From Bacteroidota bacterium (GTDB taxonomy: Bacteria > Bacteroidota > Bacteroidia > Sphingobacteriales > Sphingobacteriaceae), in NCBI GenBank assembly GCA_013289045.1, contig JABDAU010000033.1:1-40028 (forward strand): 40,028 nt of DNA, in the 5' to 3' direction. Of this stretch, positions 7,630-18,148 are shown piece by piece. The first letter of the stretch is position 1. The number at the start of each line of letters is the position of its first letter. The position numbers and the translations under genes were made by a program. The notes beneath the pieces were generated by a model. That model worked only from the letters and a program-made list of their open reading frames with translations, searched no databases and was not told the DNA's origin.

Positions 7630-10376
7630 GGCGAATTTTTACATTTTGTTTTCTTTTTATGCTGATGCTGTTATGCTCGAAATTATTCGCGCAGACAACC
7701 GATACCTGCTCGAGCCGGCTGGCTATTGCCCATGACCTTTACCAGGGCGGTAAGTTTGCAGACGCACTACGGCTGCTCGACGATTACGAAAAATGCAGTG
7801 GCCGCACCAGCGATTACTTCAAGCTGAAAGCCAAGATCTACCTCGCGCTCGATTCTAATAACTACAGCCTTCAGAATACGGTACAATACGTGCAATCCAA
7901 AACCGGCAACTACATTACCGATGACGACCCGGCCGTATTCAAAAACATGGTGCAGTACGTACAGGATAGTTTGGCCGAGCGCCAGATCTCATCCGTATCC
8001 AAGCGCCCGGAAGATATCGACCTGACGCCTGCATCGGTTATCGTTATCAAAAGCGAGGACATGGCCAAACGGGGTTATGGTAACTTAGTCGACCTATTGA
8101 GTGACCTGCCGGGATTTGATATCACGCGCATCTACTCGGTGGTTTATGCCGATATTTTCCAAAACGGTTTTGAGCAGGATAATACCGAGCGTACCCTGTT
8201 TATGATAGATGGCGTGGAGGAAAATGACGTATGGTCTAACATTGCCTACATCTCCCGGCAATACCCGCTGTCGGATATCAGCGAGGTGCAGGTCATTTAC
8301 GGCCCGGCTTCTACACTGTATGGCGCGCGTGCGTTTGTGGGCGCTATCAACATCATCACCAAATCATATAAAGAGCTTGCCAATAAAAAACTGCAGCCCT
8401 TCGTGGCCGCTGCCGACAGTTCTTTCGGCGTACACGCCAGCGGTAATTTTTCATACGGCAGCTATAATACGCGTAACCTGGACGTAACCATCGCGGGCAA
8501 AACATCCGATTTTACCTGGGTAGTATCCGGCGCTTACTATGAATCGAACCAGGAAAATCTCGACTTCCAGAATATCTATGGCTACGGGGCCGACCAGGTC
8601 AATAAAGTGCCGAACAGTACCTATGCGACCAACCTTAAAAAGCTGGTTTATACAGGAACACAGGGGGCGGTCGACTCCGCAAGGAACCAGTTCGGGCCAG
8701 GGTATTTTACCAAAACGGCAAATACGAATGGTACTTACACGCTGAAGATCAACCCCGATTCGCTGAACGCGCTCATTAAAAAAGCGCGTGCGGCAGATAT
8801 GAACGCCTTTAACCAAACCATTAACGGTGCACCAATAGGCTACTCCAATCACGCTGCCGACTGGTTTGTGAGCGGTAAGATCCGCACCGGCAATTTTGAG
8901 GCAGGGTTTAAGACCTGGAAGCTGCGCGAAAGCTTTAACTACTACCAGAGCTTGTTCAATGCCGGCACCAATAATGGCAGTCAGTGGGCGCCGATCAACT
9001 CGTCGTTTTATACTAATTACGATAAGCGCTTTGGAAATTTTACGTTCTCCAATTTAAGCTCGTACCAGATCTCCGGTCTCGCCGATCAATCTGACCTGGT
9101 TACACTGAATAGCTTTTACAGCGAGGTAGGAAAACTCTCGTTACTCAATCTATTTGAGCCTAACACACTGGTAAACGGCACCAAGGACGGCTGGATGAAC
9201 AAATTCTACTATTACAAAGGCGAACAGTTCAGGACGGATACCAAGCTGGCTTATTCAAAAGACAGGTTATCTATCCTCGGTGGTTTTGAGTACCGTTACA
9301 GCCAGCTACAGGGCGATTACCTGACCTATAGCAACTACGCCACCGCAACACCGGTTGACCAAAGCAAAGTTGCTTACGCACAGGAACTGGGTACTACGGC
9401 AACAAACGAAGCCGGCGGCAACGAGTATGCTACGCTTGATCTGGGTGTGTATAGCCAGGCTACCTATCAATTCCCCGATTCGATATTTTATGCTACAGCA
9501 GGCGGACGTTTTGACTATAACAGGATCAACTCAAATGCAGGTTTCGGCAAAGTATTTTCGCCAAAGCTGGCTTTAGTAAGCACGTTGAAAACTATGGTTC
9601 TGAAGCTGATTTACTCACAAGGTATCCAAAACCCATCGCAATCAACAAAATTCTCAACCAGCTCAACCCGTGTGGCCAATCCAACGCTCCAGCCCGAGAA
9701 AATACACGATCTGGAACTGGTGCTGTTAAATAAACACGGTAAAAGTGATATCAACTGGGATCTTACATTGTCATACGCAACCATACTCGATGCCGTTTCC
9801 AGCGGTGTCGACCCCTATAGCACTACCTTTGTAGAGAACCTGAATACCGGTAAATACACCATTTACACGGGCATGTATGAGATCATTTACCATCCGCAGC
9901 AGTCGCACTGGGATGCTTATTTTAATGCCACTTACGAAAGGGCAAGGCAAACCGCTAATACAACCGTGACTAATTTCCAGGAGCAGGTAATTGGGGATAT
10001 TGCCCCATATAAATTTAATATCGGCGGTAATTACGCTTTCAACATCGATAAGAACTATTTCAACATCGACCTGCGTGCAAACTACGTAGGCAACAGGCCC
10101 GAAGGTAAAGGGACGACGATCAGCGCCAATACCGGCGTAGACAGCACCAATCGTATACCTCAGTACCTGCTTTTTAACTCAGCAATAACTTACCAGAATA
10201 GGAGATTTAAACATTTTACCCTGCAGTTTGATGTGGACAACATATTGAACACGCTGTACTACGACCCGGGGCCCCGTAATGCTAATGCCAACTTTGTGAA
10301 TGCCATTTCAGGTTACGTGCCATATGTAGCGCAGCGCGACAGGAACTTTTTGCTCACGCTAAAATATAATTTATGA
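7626..10376 (+). CDS. TonB-dependent outer-membrane receptor with TPR-like N-terminal extension
   Basis: I start this at ATG 7626 (MRRIFTFCFLFMLMLL...LFAQ, a clear signal peptide), which overlaps the preceding stop as ATGA; the upstream ATG at 7587 would bury the signal. The mature protein begins with a helical TPR-like stretch (about 25-115; LYQGGKFADALRLLDDYEKC) instead of the usual carboxypeptidase-like domain. A plug domain follows (SVIVIKSEDMAKRGYGNLVDLL, TLFMIDGVEENDVW, EVQVIYGPASTLYGARAFVGAINIITK split across the region), then a beta-barrel ending in FLLTLKYNL. Such receptors import or sense ligands using TonB energy. No SusD partner is present. Its place inside a signalling operon suggests a sensing or delivery role (inference). 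Confidence 0.92.
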   Translation: MRRIFTFCFLFMLMLLCSKLFAQTTDTCSSRLAIAHDLYQGGKFADALRLLDDYEKCSGRTSDYFKLKAKIYLALDSNNYSLQNTVQYVQSKTGNYITDDDPAVFKNMVQYVQDSLAERQISSVSKRPEDIDLTPASVIVIKSEDMAKRGYGNLVDLLSDLPGFDITRIYSVVYADIFQNGFEQDNTERTLFMIDGVEENDVWSNIAYISRQYPLSDISEVQVIYGPASTLYGARAFVGAINIITKSYKELANKKLQPFVAAADSSFGVHASGNFSYGSYNTRNLDVTIAGKTSDFTWVVSGAYYESNQENLDFQNIYGYGADQVNKVPNSTYATNLKKLVYTGTQGAVDSARNQFGPGYFTKTANTNGTYTLKINPDSLNALIKKARAADMNAFNQTINGAPIGYSNHAADWFVSGKIRTGNFEAGFKTWKLRESFNYYQSLFNAGTNNGSQWAPINSSFYTNYDKRFGNFTFSNLSSYQISGLADQSDLVTLNSFYSEVGKLSLLNLFEPNTLVNGTKDGWMNKFYYYKGEQFRTDTKLAYSKDRLSILGGFEYRYSQLQGDYLTYSNYATATPVDQSKVAYAQELGTTATNEAGGNEYATLDLGVYSQATYQFPDSIFYATAGGRFDYNRINSNAGFGKVFSPKLALVSTLKTMVLKLIYSQGIQNPSQSTKFSTSSTRVANPTLQPEKIHDLELVLLNKHGKSDINWDLTLSYATILDAVSSGVDPYSTTFVENLNTGKYTIYTGMYEIIYHPQQSHWDAYFNATYERARQTANTTVTNFQEQVIGDIAPYKFNIGGNYAFNIDKNYFNIDLRANYVGNRPEGKGTTISANTGVDSTNRIPQYLLFNSAITYQNRRFKHFTLQFDVDNILNTLYYDPGPRNANANFVNAISGYVPYVAQRDRNFLLTLKYNL

Positions 10377-11206
10377 AACAGGCGGTATTGAAGAATGCAT
10401 ATGAGGTGCGCAATGCAAATTACGCCATCGTTCACAGCGAATCGGAAGTGGATTTTAACCAGTTTATTGACGTATTGGAGATAAAAGATGGCGAGAACGT
10501 GATAGACGTAGGCGGCGGTTATGGCTCCATTTTTATAAGACTGGTGAACCGTTACCCTGAAGCCAGTTTTAATTACGACCTGCTTGACGGCGGCAAATTT
10601 CAGCTGAATAAGGCCGAAGAGAAGATCAATGCGCTGCTGAAGGAAAAGGATAACCAATCGGTTGTGCGTTACCTGCACCAGGATGCCACAGCACTGAACC
10701 TGCCCGAAGAGCATTACGATTTGGTGATCTGCAAGATGTTCTTTCATGAGATACCGCAGATCTACAAGAAATCGCTCATTAACAAACTCAGCAGTATTAT
10801 AAAACCGGGTGGCCGCATGGTGATCTGGAACCCCGACCTGAACCAAAGTGATTACCAGTTCTATACCAGCGTCATCAAACGCAAGGATGAACTGGCTGGC
10901 TTTGAATCGATGGTGCAGAACAGGCATTTTTTACTGAACGAGGACCTGTACGACCTGTTGAATGACGCCGGTTTTGCCGGTTTCCAGAAACTGCTCACGT
11001 TTGATTATCACCTGAATACCATCAACCGTTTGGATGAGGAATTTTCTGGGGATAAAACCAAACTACAGTTGTGGAACCAATACATCCTGCAAATAGCGGA
11101 ACAGCTTGACGATGAAACACGTGAGCGCCTGAAAATAAACGTGATTGGCGACGACGTATATATAAATTTTAAACGAGGAATATTCTCAGTACAAAAACCA
11201 AAGTAG
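10373..11206 (+). CDS. SAM-dependent methyltransferase (class I)
   Basis: This 277-residue protein has a Rossmann methyltransferase core: motif I is VIDVGGGYGSIFIRL (about 42-56), followed by an acidic strand (YDLLDGG), the central CKMFFHEIPQ and the post-motif IIKPGGRMVIWNP. The substrate is not readable from sequence. The C-terminal quarter (about 200-277) is charged and helical and matches no family I recognise. Its ATG overlaps the receptor stop (ATGA), so it is translationally coupled to the TonB-dependent receptor, and the transporter-like gene follows after 12 bases. The context suggests that it modifies a protein or small molecule of this signalling cluster rather than acting in a biosynthetic pathway. 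Confidence 0.85.
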   Translation: MKQAVLKNAYEVRNANYAIVHSESEVDFNQFIDVLEIKDGENVIDVGGGYGSIFIRLVNRYPEASFNYDLLDGGKFQLNKAEEKINALLKEKDNQSVVRYLHQDATALNLPEEHYDLVICKMFFHEIPQIYKKSLINKLSSIIKPGGRMVIWNPDLNQSDYQFYTSVIKRKDELAGFESMVQNRHFLLNEDLYDLLNDAGFAGFQKLLTFDYHLNTINRLDEEFSGDKTKLQLWNQYILQIAEQLDDETRERLKINVIGDDVYINFKRGIFSVQKPK

Positions 11207-11218
11207 CAAAAGACACTG

Positions 11219-14200
11219 ATGGGATCGGATGCCATATTTTCGAAGGTATTTAACCTGAAGAAGGGCGAGGGAAAAACTGTTTTCCTGCTCACGGCATACT
11301 CGTTTTTTGCCGGTTTGGCATATGCTTACTTTTATGCTACCTCCACAACGCTTTTCCTGGCCAAGTTTGATATAAAGGTGCTGCCATATGCCTACATAGG
11401 GCAGGGGGTAGTAAGCTATTGCGTATGGCTCAGCTACAAACGCATTGAAAAAAAGATCATCCCATCGCGCCTGTTTATGATCAGCGGCTTGTTTTTAATG
11501 GTGAGCGTGGCGATACTGGCTGGTGGCTTTATAGTTACCGGCAGTAAAGTTTTTGCGTTCATCCTGTTTGTTTGGTATAATATTTTCCTGTTGCTTAACG
11601 GTATCAGCTTTTGGGGCATCGCTACCAAAGTATTCGACTTACGGCAGGCTAAGCGTTTATTTGGTTTGATCAGCTCGGGCGAGGTTTTCGCGCGTATCAT
11701 CAGTTTTTTCTCGGTTTCATTCCTGGCAAAGGTGATGAAGACCGACCATATCTTCTACATGTCTATCGCCGGTTTGGCGATGTGTATCATACTGGCGCCT
11801 ATCATCACCAGCACATTAAAAGAAAAGATCGATATTAAACGTACTGCTCCTGAACCTGCAAAAGAGCAGCCAACATCTTCAAAAGGACTTGGCAAATTAA
11901 TAGAGAACAAGTACTTCGGCTATATTTTCCTCCTGGCTTTGTTCCCGCTGTTCGCAACGTTTTATATCGATTTCATGTTCCTGGGTCAGGTGAAGATCCA
12001 ATACACCAATGCCAAGGTTATCAGCGGCTTTCTGAGCTTGTTTTTAGGCTCCATGTCGGTTGCCGAGTTCCTGCTGCGTACGTTTGTTTCGGGCAGGCTG
12101 ATCAGTAAATACGGCGTGTTATTTGGCATATTGATGCTGCCGATAACGCTAACCTTATCAACCGTGCTGGCCGCTGTTTATGGCAGCTTTTATGGCGCGG
12201 TAGGCCTGTTCTTCTCGTTCATCATCCTGAGCAGGTTATTCATCCGCGTTATCCGTACGATATTTTTCGACTCAACTTTCCAGATATTTTATCAGCCCAT
12301 ACCTATTCACGACCGCCTTGCCCTGCAAAGTAAAGTAGAAGGGGTTTCAAAATCCATCGGCTTTATTTTAGCAGGCGCCATTTTGGTGGTACTGGCGCAT
12401 GCACCGTTCCTAAATGTAGTGCATTATAATTACATTTTTTTGGCGGTGCTGGCTGTTTGGATCTGGATCTCATTCAAATTATACAATGAATACCGGGGCT
12501 CGCTGAAAGCAGTACTGTCAAACCTGATCGGTCATAAAAGCAGCTCCAAAACATCGGCATTTGCTTCGCTATCGGGTTTTATTACACTGTCTGACAATAA
12601 AAAAACGCAGATCACCCTTAATCTTACCGAGCGTACCTATCCGCAGGTTGCCGACCTGCTGATGCTGCGCCTGCTGCCCAAGGTTGAGCAGAATACGCAA
12701 AATGCCATCCTGCAAAGGATCAATTACAAAAAGATCACGCCTGCGGTAAACATATTGGACTTCTGCATGACGCATAACAGCGGTTCTGCAGCGCCATTTA
12801 AGGAGACCAAAAAGGAGCTGGAGGAGAATACCAATATCAACTTTAAAACGCTGTCGGCGCTGGCGGAGTCAACAGATGCGGAAGAGCGTTTGAAAGCGGT
12901 TTACCTGATGGATAACCACGAGAATTACAATAACTACAAGTTGCTGGTGCACCTGCTGCAGGATGAGGATATCCGTGTGCGTAACGCCGCGCTCATCATT
13001 TGCGGAAAGATGAAAAAGCATGAGCTGTGGCCGCACATTATTGAAAGCTTGTATGACCCGAGATCGGCCTATGCTGCGGCCATAGCTGTAAGGCAGGTGG
13101 GCGAGCCGATATTGAATGATCTGGTGGAGTTTTTTAACAAAGACAATCTGCCTAAAGAAGCGCAGATAAAGATCATAGACCTGTTTGCCGAGGTGAATGG
13201 CAAACACATTCCCCGCTTACTGAAAAGCAAAATAACGTTGGCTGATGAAGATGTGCGCAGGCATATTTTTACCACGCTGGGCGAAATGCAGTTCCAGTTT
13301 GCGCAGTCGGAGTACCCGACCATCAAGAATTACATTGAGGAAGATATTTATTGCATTGCCTGGATAGTGGCTGCGATACTGGACATGGGTGTGGATCATC
13401 ATCATGACCCAAGCATGCTACACCATAGCTTGCAATTGGAATTTACCCGTAAAAAAGCGTTCGTGTTCCTCGAGCTATCCATGATATACGACCAGAAGAC
13501 CATCAACTTTTTTATCCATGGGTTTGAGGATGCATCACAGGAGGCACGTGCCTATGCATTGGAGGTGTTGGATATGACGGTTTCGCCGGAGTTCAAACCG
13601 CTGTTCCTACCGTTGCTTACTGATTTGGAGCACCATGAATTGCTTAAAGCTTATGCTACACGATTTGCGCAGGAACAAATGCCGGTAAGGGAACGATTGG
13701 AGGATATCATCAATAAAAATTACTCAAAGATCAGTCCGTGGACAAAGGCTTGTGCCATAAACCTGATCGCTCATTTTGATAATGTTGAAAATATATTGCT
13801 TGCCAATGTGCTGAATGACAGCAAGCTGCTGAGCGAGATGGCTTTGTGGGAACTTTACAATAAATATCCGCAAAAACTGGCAGAATTTGGAGAAAGGATA
13901 GCAGACAGAGACAAACCAAAAATAATTAACCGGTTAAAGTATTTTGCCGGCATCCACAAAGAACAGCTATTGATATTTGATGCGGTTACACGGTTAAAAC
14001 ACAATCCGTTCTTTATGGAATTGACGGAATTTGAGCTTGTGCCCGTTGCCGAAGGTGCAAAACAGGTTTTCGTGGCTGCCGGTACACAGTTATCCATAGC
14101 AAAGTCTGAACTGGAAGACCTTTATTTTGTACTGGAAGGCGCATGCGATGTGCAATTTGCAAGTGGCTCGGAGCGATTGATCGCACGAGAGTTTTACTGG

Positions 14201-14359
14201 TATGTGCAGTCGGGCCCTTCCATAACTGAACTGACTTTTAATGCGCATACAGACACCATATTGCTGCAGATTGACTCGAATACTATGTTCACGCTGCTGG
14301 CGGAGCATATGCATTTGAGCAAACGAATTATAAACGTATTAAGTAAACAGGAAGCCTAA
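11219..14359 (+). CDS. NTT/MFS-like membrane protein fused to HEAT repeats and a cyclic-nucleotide-binding-like domain
   Basis: This protein has 1046 residues. The first ~430 are a multi-helix membrane domain resembling nucleotide (ATP/ADP) translocases and MFS carriers (FLLTAYSFFAGLAYAYFYA, GQGVVSYCVWLSYKRIEKK, SGEVFARIISFF). The middle (about 560-860) is alpha-solenoid with HEAT-like units (EERLKAVYLMDN, DEDIRVRNAALIICGKM, YAAAIAVRQVGEPIL). The end (about 930-1040) resembles a cNMP-binding beta-roll (VFVAAGTQLSIAK, LYFVLEGACDVQFASG). The conserved cNMP arginine/glutamate cassette is not evident, so ligand binding is uncertain. The layout suggests a membrane sensor or regulated transporter. 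It sits 12 bases after the methyltransferase and 3 before the propeller kinase. Confidence 0.85.
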   Translation: MGSDAIFSKVFNLKKGEGKTVFLLTAYSFFAGLAYAYFYATSTTLFLAKFDIKVLPYAYIGQGVVSYCVWLSYKRIEKKIIPSRLFMISGLFLMVSVAILAGGFIVTGSKVFAFILFVWYNIFLLLNGISFWGIATKVFDLRQAKRLFGLISSGEVFARIISFFSVSFLAKVMKTDHIFYMSIAGLAMCIILAPIITSTLKEKIDIKRTAPEPAKEQPTSSKGLGKLIENKYFGYIFLLALFPLFATFYIDFMFLGQVKIQYTNAKVISGFLSLFLGSMSVAEFLLRTFVSGRLISKYGVLFGILMLPITLTLSTVLAAVYGSFYGAVGLFFSFIILSRLFIRVIRTIFFDSTFQIFYQPIPIHDRLALQSKVEGVSKSIGFILAGAILVVLAHAPFLNVVHYNYIFLAVLAVWIWISFKLYNEYRGSLKAVLSNLIGHKSSSKTSAFASLSGFITLSDNKKTQITLNLTERTYPQVADLLMLRLLPKVEQNTQNAILQRINYKKITPAVNILDFCMTHNSGSAAPFKETKKELEENTNINFKTLSALAESTDAEERLKAVYLMDNHENYNNYKLLVHLLQDEDIRVRNAALIICGKMKKHELWPHIIESLYDPRSAYAAAIAVRQVGEPILNDLVEFFNKDNLPKEAQIKIIDLFAEVNGKHIPRLLKSKITLADEDVRRHIFTTLGEMQFQFAQSEYPTIKNYIEEDIYCIAWIVAAILDMGVDHHHDPSMLHHSLQLEFTRKKAFVFLELSMIYDQKTINFFIHGFEDASQEARAYALEVLDMTVSPEFKPLFLPLLTDLEHHELLKAYATRFAQEQMPVRERLEDIINKNYSKISPWTKACAINLIAHFDNVENILLANVLNDSKLLSEMALWELYNKYPQKLAEFGERIADRDKPKIINRLKYFAGIHKEQLLIFDAVTRLKHNPFFMELTEFELVPVAEGAKQVFVAAGTQLSIAKSELEDLYFVLEGACDVQFASGSERLIAREFYWYVQSGPSITELTFNAHTDTILLQIDSNTMFTLLAEHMHLSKRIINVLSKQEA

Positions 14360-14362
14360 CGG

Positions 14363-17300
14363 ATGCAAAAATTGACGACATATCGTAAGTTATTTTTCAG
14401 CTTTGCCGCTGCGCTTTTGGGTATTTGCCTGTATGTTTCGCCTGTAAAAGCGCAATCTTCGATAAATGAATCGGGCATTCCTATCCAGCGCGATTTCCTG
14501 CCATCGGAGTATAAGGCCAACCAGCAAAACTTTTCGGTAACCAGCGATAAGCGCGGATTGATATACGTTGCCAACTTTGCCGGCGTATTGGAATTTGACG
14601 GTACCCGCTGGCGCGATATTTTAACCACTGAGCGTACTAAAGTTAACGCGCTGACCACCGATAAGCAAGGCCGCGTTTTTGTGGGCACCCGCGGTGAGGT
14701 GGGCTACCTGAAGCCGGATTCGACCGGAGATATGAAGTTTGTGAGCCTGAACAGATTTCTTAAAAAAGACAATATCGTGTCGCCGGATGTGATCAATTGC
14801 TTTACTAATAGCGAGGGCGCATGGTTTGCGATCAGCGATCATATGATGCTGTGGGATGGCAAAAGCTTCAAAACCTGGGCTATAAAAGGCAAAATATTAA
14901 GCGCCTTTATGATTAATGGTAAGGTGTATGTGGGATTGGAAAATGGTGGTTTGAAGATATTTAGTAATGGGCAATTGCAACCGGTAACCGGCGGCGATAC
15001 TTTCTCAGGGCTCGTGACGGTGAATACAATGGTAAGCACCGGCGATGGCGCGTTGATCGGCTCAAATCAGGGTATTTATACATTGGATAGCCGTGGCGTT
15101 ACGAAACTTACTACCGGTGCCGATAGCTATTTTTCGGACAATATTATTTCCTGCTCGGCAGATCTGAAAAATGGTACTTATGCCTTCGGTACGCTGAAAG
15201 GCGGTGTTGTGATATTGGCTGCCGATGGTTTGCTGCGGCAGATATACAGTAAAAAAACGAGCGGTTTATATAGCAACAGCATCAGCTACCTGTATATGGA
15301 TGATAACCACGGGCTTTGGGTGGCTATGCAAAACGGAATAACGCGCGTCGAAACGCCATCGTTCCTCAATTTCTTCAACCAGCTAAAAAATGTTAATGGT
15401 GATGTGAACACGGTAACGCGGTTCAATAACCATATCTATTTGGCAACCGACCAGGGCGTGTTGGTTTATGATAATACCGACCTGCATTTTAAACCTGTTA
15501 CGGGCTTGGGCATGGCGGCATCGCACATGATCGTTTATGGTAATAAACTGGTGATAGCAACGGCTGCCGGCGTTTATACTTTCGATGGCAACAGCGCACA
15601 GAAGGTAACAGATGGCTATTCGTTATTCGTTTATGCGGATGGTAACAATGTTTACGTGGGTAGATTGGACGGCGTTTCCATACTAAAAGATGAGAACGGA
15701 CAGTTGGTTAGCAGCGGTAAATTGAGCGGCGTAAGCGACGAAATAAGAGGGATAGCAAAAGACCAATATGGTAACCTGTGGCTGCAGCAGCCGTCGAGGG
15801 GTTTATACAGATACGATCTGCAATCGCAAAAAGCAACTTTGTACGATAGGGATAAAGGTTTGCCCTATAGCTCGGGTAACTATCTGAACCCAACCTCAAT
15901 GGGGGTTTTGGCGGGCACGCTGAAAGGTGTCTACAGCTATAACCAAAAGAAAGACGCTTTTGAGAAACGAATCCTGTTTAAAGGCGACTCGGTGCGAAAC
16001 AGTAACTGGATCAGTAAAATAGTTGAAGATAACGACGGCAATATCTGGACAACTGCCGGCGATGGTACTAACATCAGCCTCTATAAAAAGTTTAATAACA
16101 AGTACATAGCCAGCAGTTCGGCGCTGTTGCCGGTGCAGGACAACCAGGTGTTTTGCATTTATCCCGACAAGGCCAGCGGAAAAGTATGGCTGGGTAGTAC
16201 CGATAACCTGATCACCTATAATTCGGTAATGTATATCGATTTTAGCAAGATCAAGCCTGCGCTCATCAGGTCGGTTACGTTGAATAATGATAGTTTATTG
16301 TTTAATGGCGCTTACTCGGCAAGCTCAGGCATCGAGAACGCTGTGCAGAATGACTTTTTGAAACCGGTATTAAGTTACGAGCAGAATAACCTGCAATTTA
16401 CTTTCAGCTCGCCATCGTCCATTGAAAGAAATGACACCAAATTTCAGTATTTCCTGGAAGGCTTTGATGCAGACAGCTCGCAATGGGTAACGGACAGGCA
16501 AAAGGAATATTCGAACCTGTCGCCGGGGGAATATACGTTTCATGTAAGGTCGAAAAATATTTTTGGGGTGATAAGCCCGGAGGCTACTTATGCCTTCACC
16601 ATTAAAAAGCCATATTACCAAACGGTAGTGGCGTACCTGGTATATGGCATTGTGCTCACCATATTGATGGTGTTGTTTGTGCGGGTACGCTCGAACCAGT
16701 TGGTAGAGGAAACGCGGAAACTGGAGGAAATGATCACAGAACGTACCGAGGAAGTAGTTCTGCAAAAGCAGGAGATAGAAACACAATCGGTAGAGCTTAC
16801 CAATAAGAACGATGAGTTGGAGAAGATCAACCTCATCGTTAAATCCATTAATGCCGAGATCAATTTCAACAGCCTGATGCAGTCCATTCTTGAAAAAACA
16901 AGAGTGATACGCGGCGCCGAAAAGGCAGCGATGCTGGTGCGTGATAAAGAAAGCGGGCAGTTTAAATTCAAGGCAAGCTTTGGGTACGATAAAAAGGTAT
17001 TGGAAACCATCCAGTTGACATTGGAAGAAGCAGAAACCCGCTACCTGTCGTTCGCTGAAGAGGCTTATGAAGATATATTCTTTATCAAAACGGTTAAAAG
17101 TATCGAGAAGGACAACCTCTTCAGCCACGTAAATAAAGCGAAATCAGCATTGATGATGATCATCAGGCTGCATAACCAGGTAGAGGCTTTTATGATATTG
17201 GAAAACTGGCAAAGACAAAACGCATTCGTGCAGCGCGACTTTAGCCTGTTGAAAAATTTGAAGGAGCACTTTATCGCCGCCTTTATCAAAACTACGCTTT

Positions 17301-18127
17301 TAGAAGAAGTACAAAATGCACTGACCGACCTGAAAGAAACGCAGGACCAGCTCATCAGGCAGGAAAAACTCGCTTCGATAGGGCAGCTGACCAAAGGTAT
17401 TGTGGACAGGATATTGAACCCGCTTAATTATATCAACAATTTCTCCCTGTTATCGAAAGACTTGATCGATGAGTCAGAAGAATATGTTGAGAAGGAAGAA
17501 ATCACCGGCGACGATAAGGATGAGATACTTGACATCCTCAACACCGTAAAAATAAACCTGCAAAAGGTGAACGATCATGGTGTGAGCGCATCGCGGATTG
17601 TGAAGGGGATGGAAAAGATATTGAGGGAAAAATCGACCGATTATATCGAGACGGATATTAATAAGCTGCTCTCTACCAATATTGAAGGGATGATCTCTGA
17701 ATTGCACAAGGAACATCCCGATTTTAAAGTAGATGTTATTACCGACTTCGACAAAAAGCACGACAAGTATAAGATCCTGCCTGCCGAAATGAACACGGTG
17801 TTTTATAACCTGCTCAGCAACGCGTTTTACGAGGTGCTGGAGAAAAGTAAATTGGATAAGGATTACAAGCCGATGGTGAAGATATCCACCAGGCTGAAAC
17901 ATGAAGGGTTCGAGATCAGGATACATGATAATGGGAATGGCATTTTGGAGACGGAGATGAAACAGCTGTTTTCACCATTCTTTACTACCAAACCTACGGC
18001 AAAGGGCACAGGCCTCGGCTTGTATATGAGCCAGGATATTATAAAAGAGCATAAGGGATCGATCACAGTTGATACCAAGGTTAATGAGTACACCGAGTTT
18101 ATCATCAACATCCCTAAAAAAGCATAG
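14363..18127 (+). CDS. Propeller sensor histidine kinase lacking the phospho-acceptor histidine
   Basis: This 1254-residue protein has a signal peptide (1-31), a large periplasmic two-component-type propeller (about 35-650; GLIYVANFAGVLEFDGTRW, LWVAMQNGITRVE), a Y_Y_Y domain (about 655-750), a transmembrane helix (about 753-773), a coiled coil, a GAF domain (about 835-980) and a kinase core. The ATPase part looks intact: N-box NTVFYNLLSNAFYEVLE, G1 DNGNG, G2 GTGLGLYMSQDI. The H-box does not: where the family has GIAHEINNPLN, this reads GIVDRILNPLN. The histidine is replaced by Asp1015 (GAC at 17405-17407) and the following Glu by Arg. It therefore cannot autophosphorylate normally and may act as a sensing pseudokinase for the small kinase encoded next. 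Confidence 0.92.
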   Translation: MQKLTTYRKLFFSFAAALLGICLYVSPVKAQSSINESGIPIQRDFLPSEYKANQQNFSVTSDKRGLIYVANFAGVLEFDGTRWRDILTTERTKVNALTTDKQGRVFVGTRGEVGYLKPDSTGDMKFVSLNRFLKKDNIVSPDVINCFTNSEGAWFAISDHMMLWDGKSFKTWAIKGKILSAFMINGKVYVGLENGGLKIFSNGQLQPVTGGDTFSGLVTVNTMVSTGDGALIGSNQGIYTLDSRGVTKLTTGADSYFSDNIISCSADLKNGTYAFGTLKGGVVILAADGLLRQIYSKKTSGLYSNSISYLYMDDNHGLWVAMQNGITRVETPSFLNFFNQLKNVNGDVNTVTRFNNHIYLATDQGVLVYDNTDLHFKPVTGLGMAASHMIVYGNKLVIATAAGVYTFDGNSAQKVTDGYSLFVYADGNNVYVGRLDGVSILKDENGQLVSSGKLSGVSDEIRGIAKDQYGNLWLQQPSRGLYRYDLQSQKATLYDRDKGLPYSSGNYLNPTSMGVLAGTLKGVYSYNQKKDAFEKRILFKGDSVRNSNWISKIVEDNDGNIWTTAGDGTNISLYKKFNNKYIASSSALLPVQDNQVFCIYPDKASGKVWLGSTDNLITYNSVMYIDFSKIKPALIRSVTLNNDSLLFNGAYSASSGIENAVQNDFLKPVLSYEQNNLQFTFSSPSSIERNDTKFQYFLEGFDADSSQWVTDRQKEYSNLSPGEYTFHVRSKNIFGVISPEATYAFTIKKPYYQTVVAYLVYGIVLTILMVLFVRVRSNQLVEETRKLEEMITERTEEVVLQKQEIETQSVELTNKNDELEKINLIVKSINAEINFNSLMQSILEKTRVIRGAEKAAMLVRDKESGQFKFKASFGYDKKVLETIQLTLEEAETRYLSFAEEAYEDIFFIKTVKSIEKDNLFSHVNKAKSALMMIIRLHNQVEAFMILENWQRQNAFVQRDFSLLKNLKEHFIAAFIKTTLLEEVQNALTDLKETQDQLIRQEKLASIGQLTKGIVDRILNPLNYINNFSLLSKDLIDESEEYVEKEEITGDDKDEILDILNTVKINLQKVNDHGVSASRIVKGMEKILREKSTDYIETDINKLLSTNIEGMISELHKEHPDFKVDVITDFDKKHDKYKILPAEMNTVFYNLLSNAFYEVLEKSKLDKDYKPMVKISTRLKHEGFEIRIHDNGNGILETEMKQLFSPFFTTKPTAKGTGLGLYMSQDIIKEHKGSITVDTKVNEYTEFIINIPKKA

Positions 18128-18148
18128 CAAACACTAAACCGGAAAAAT

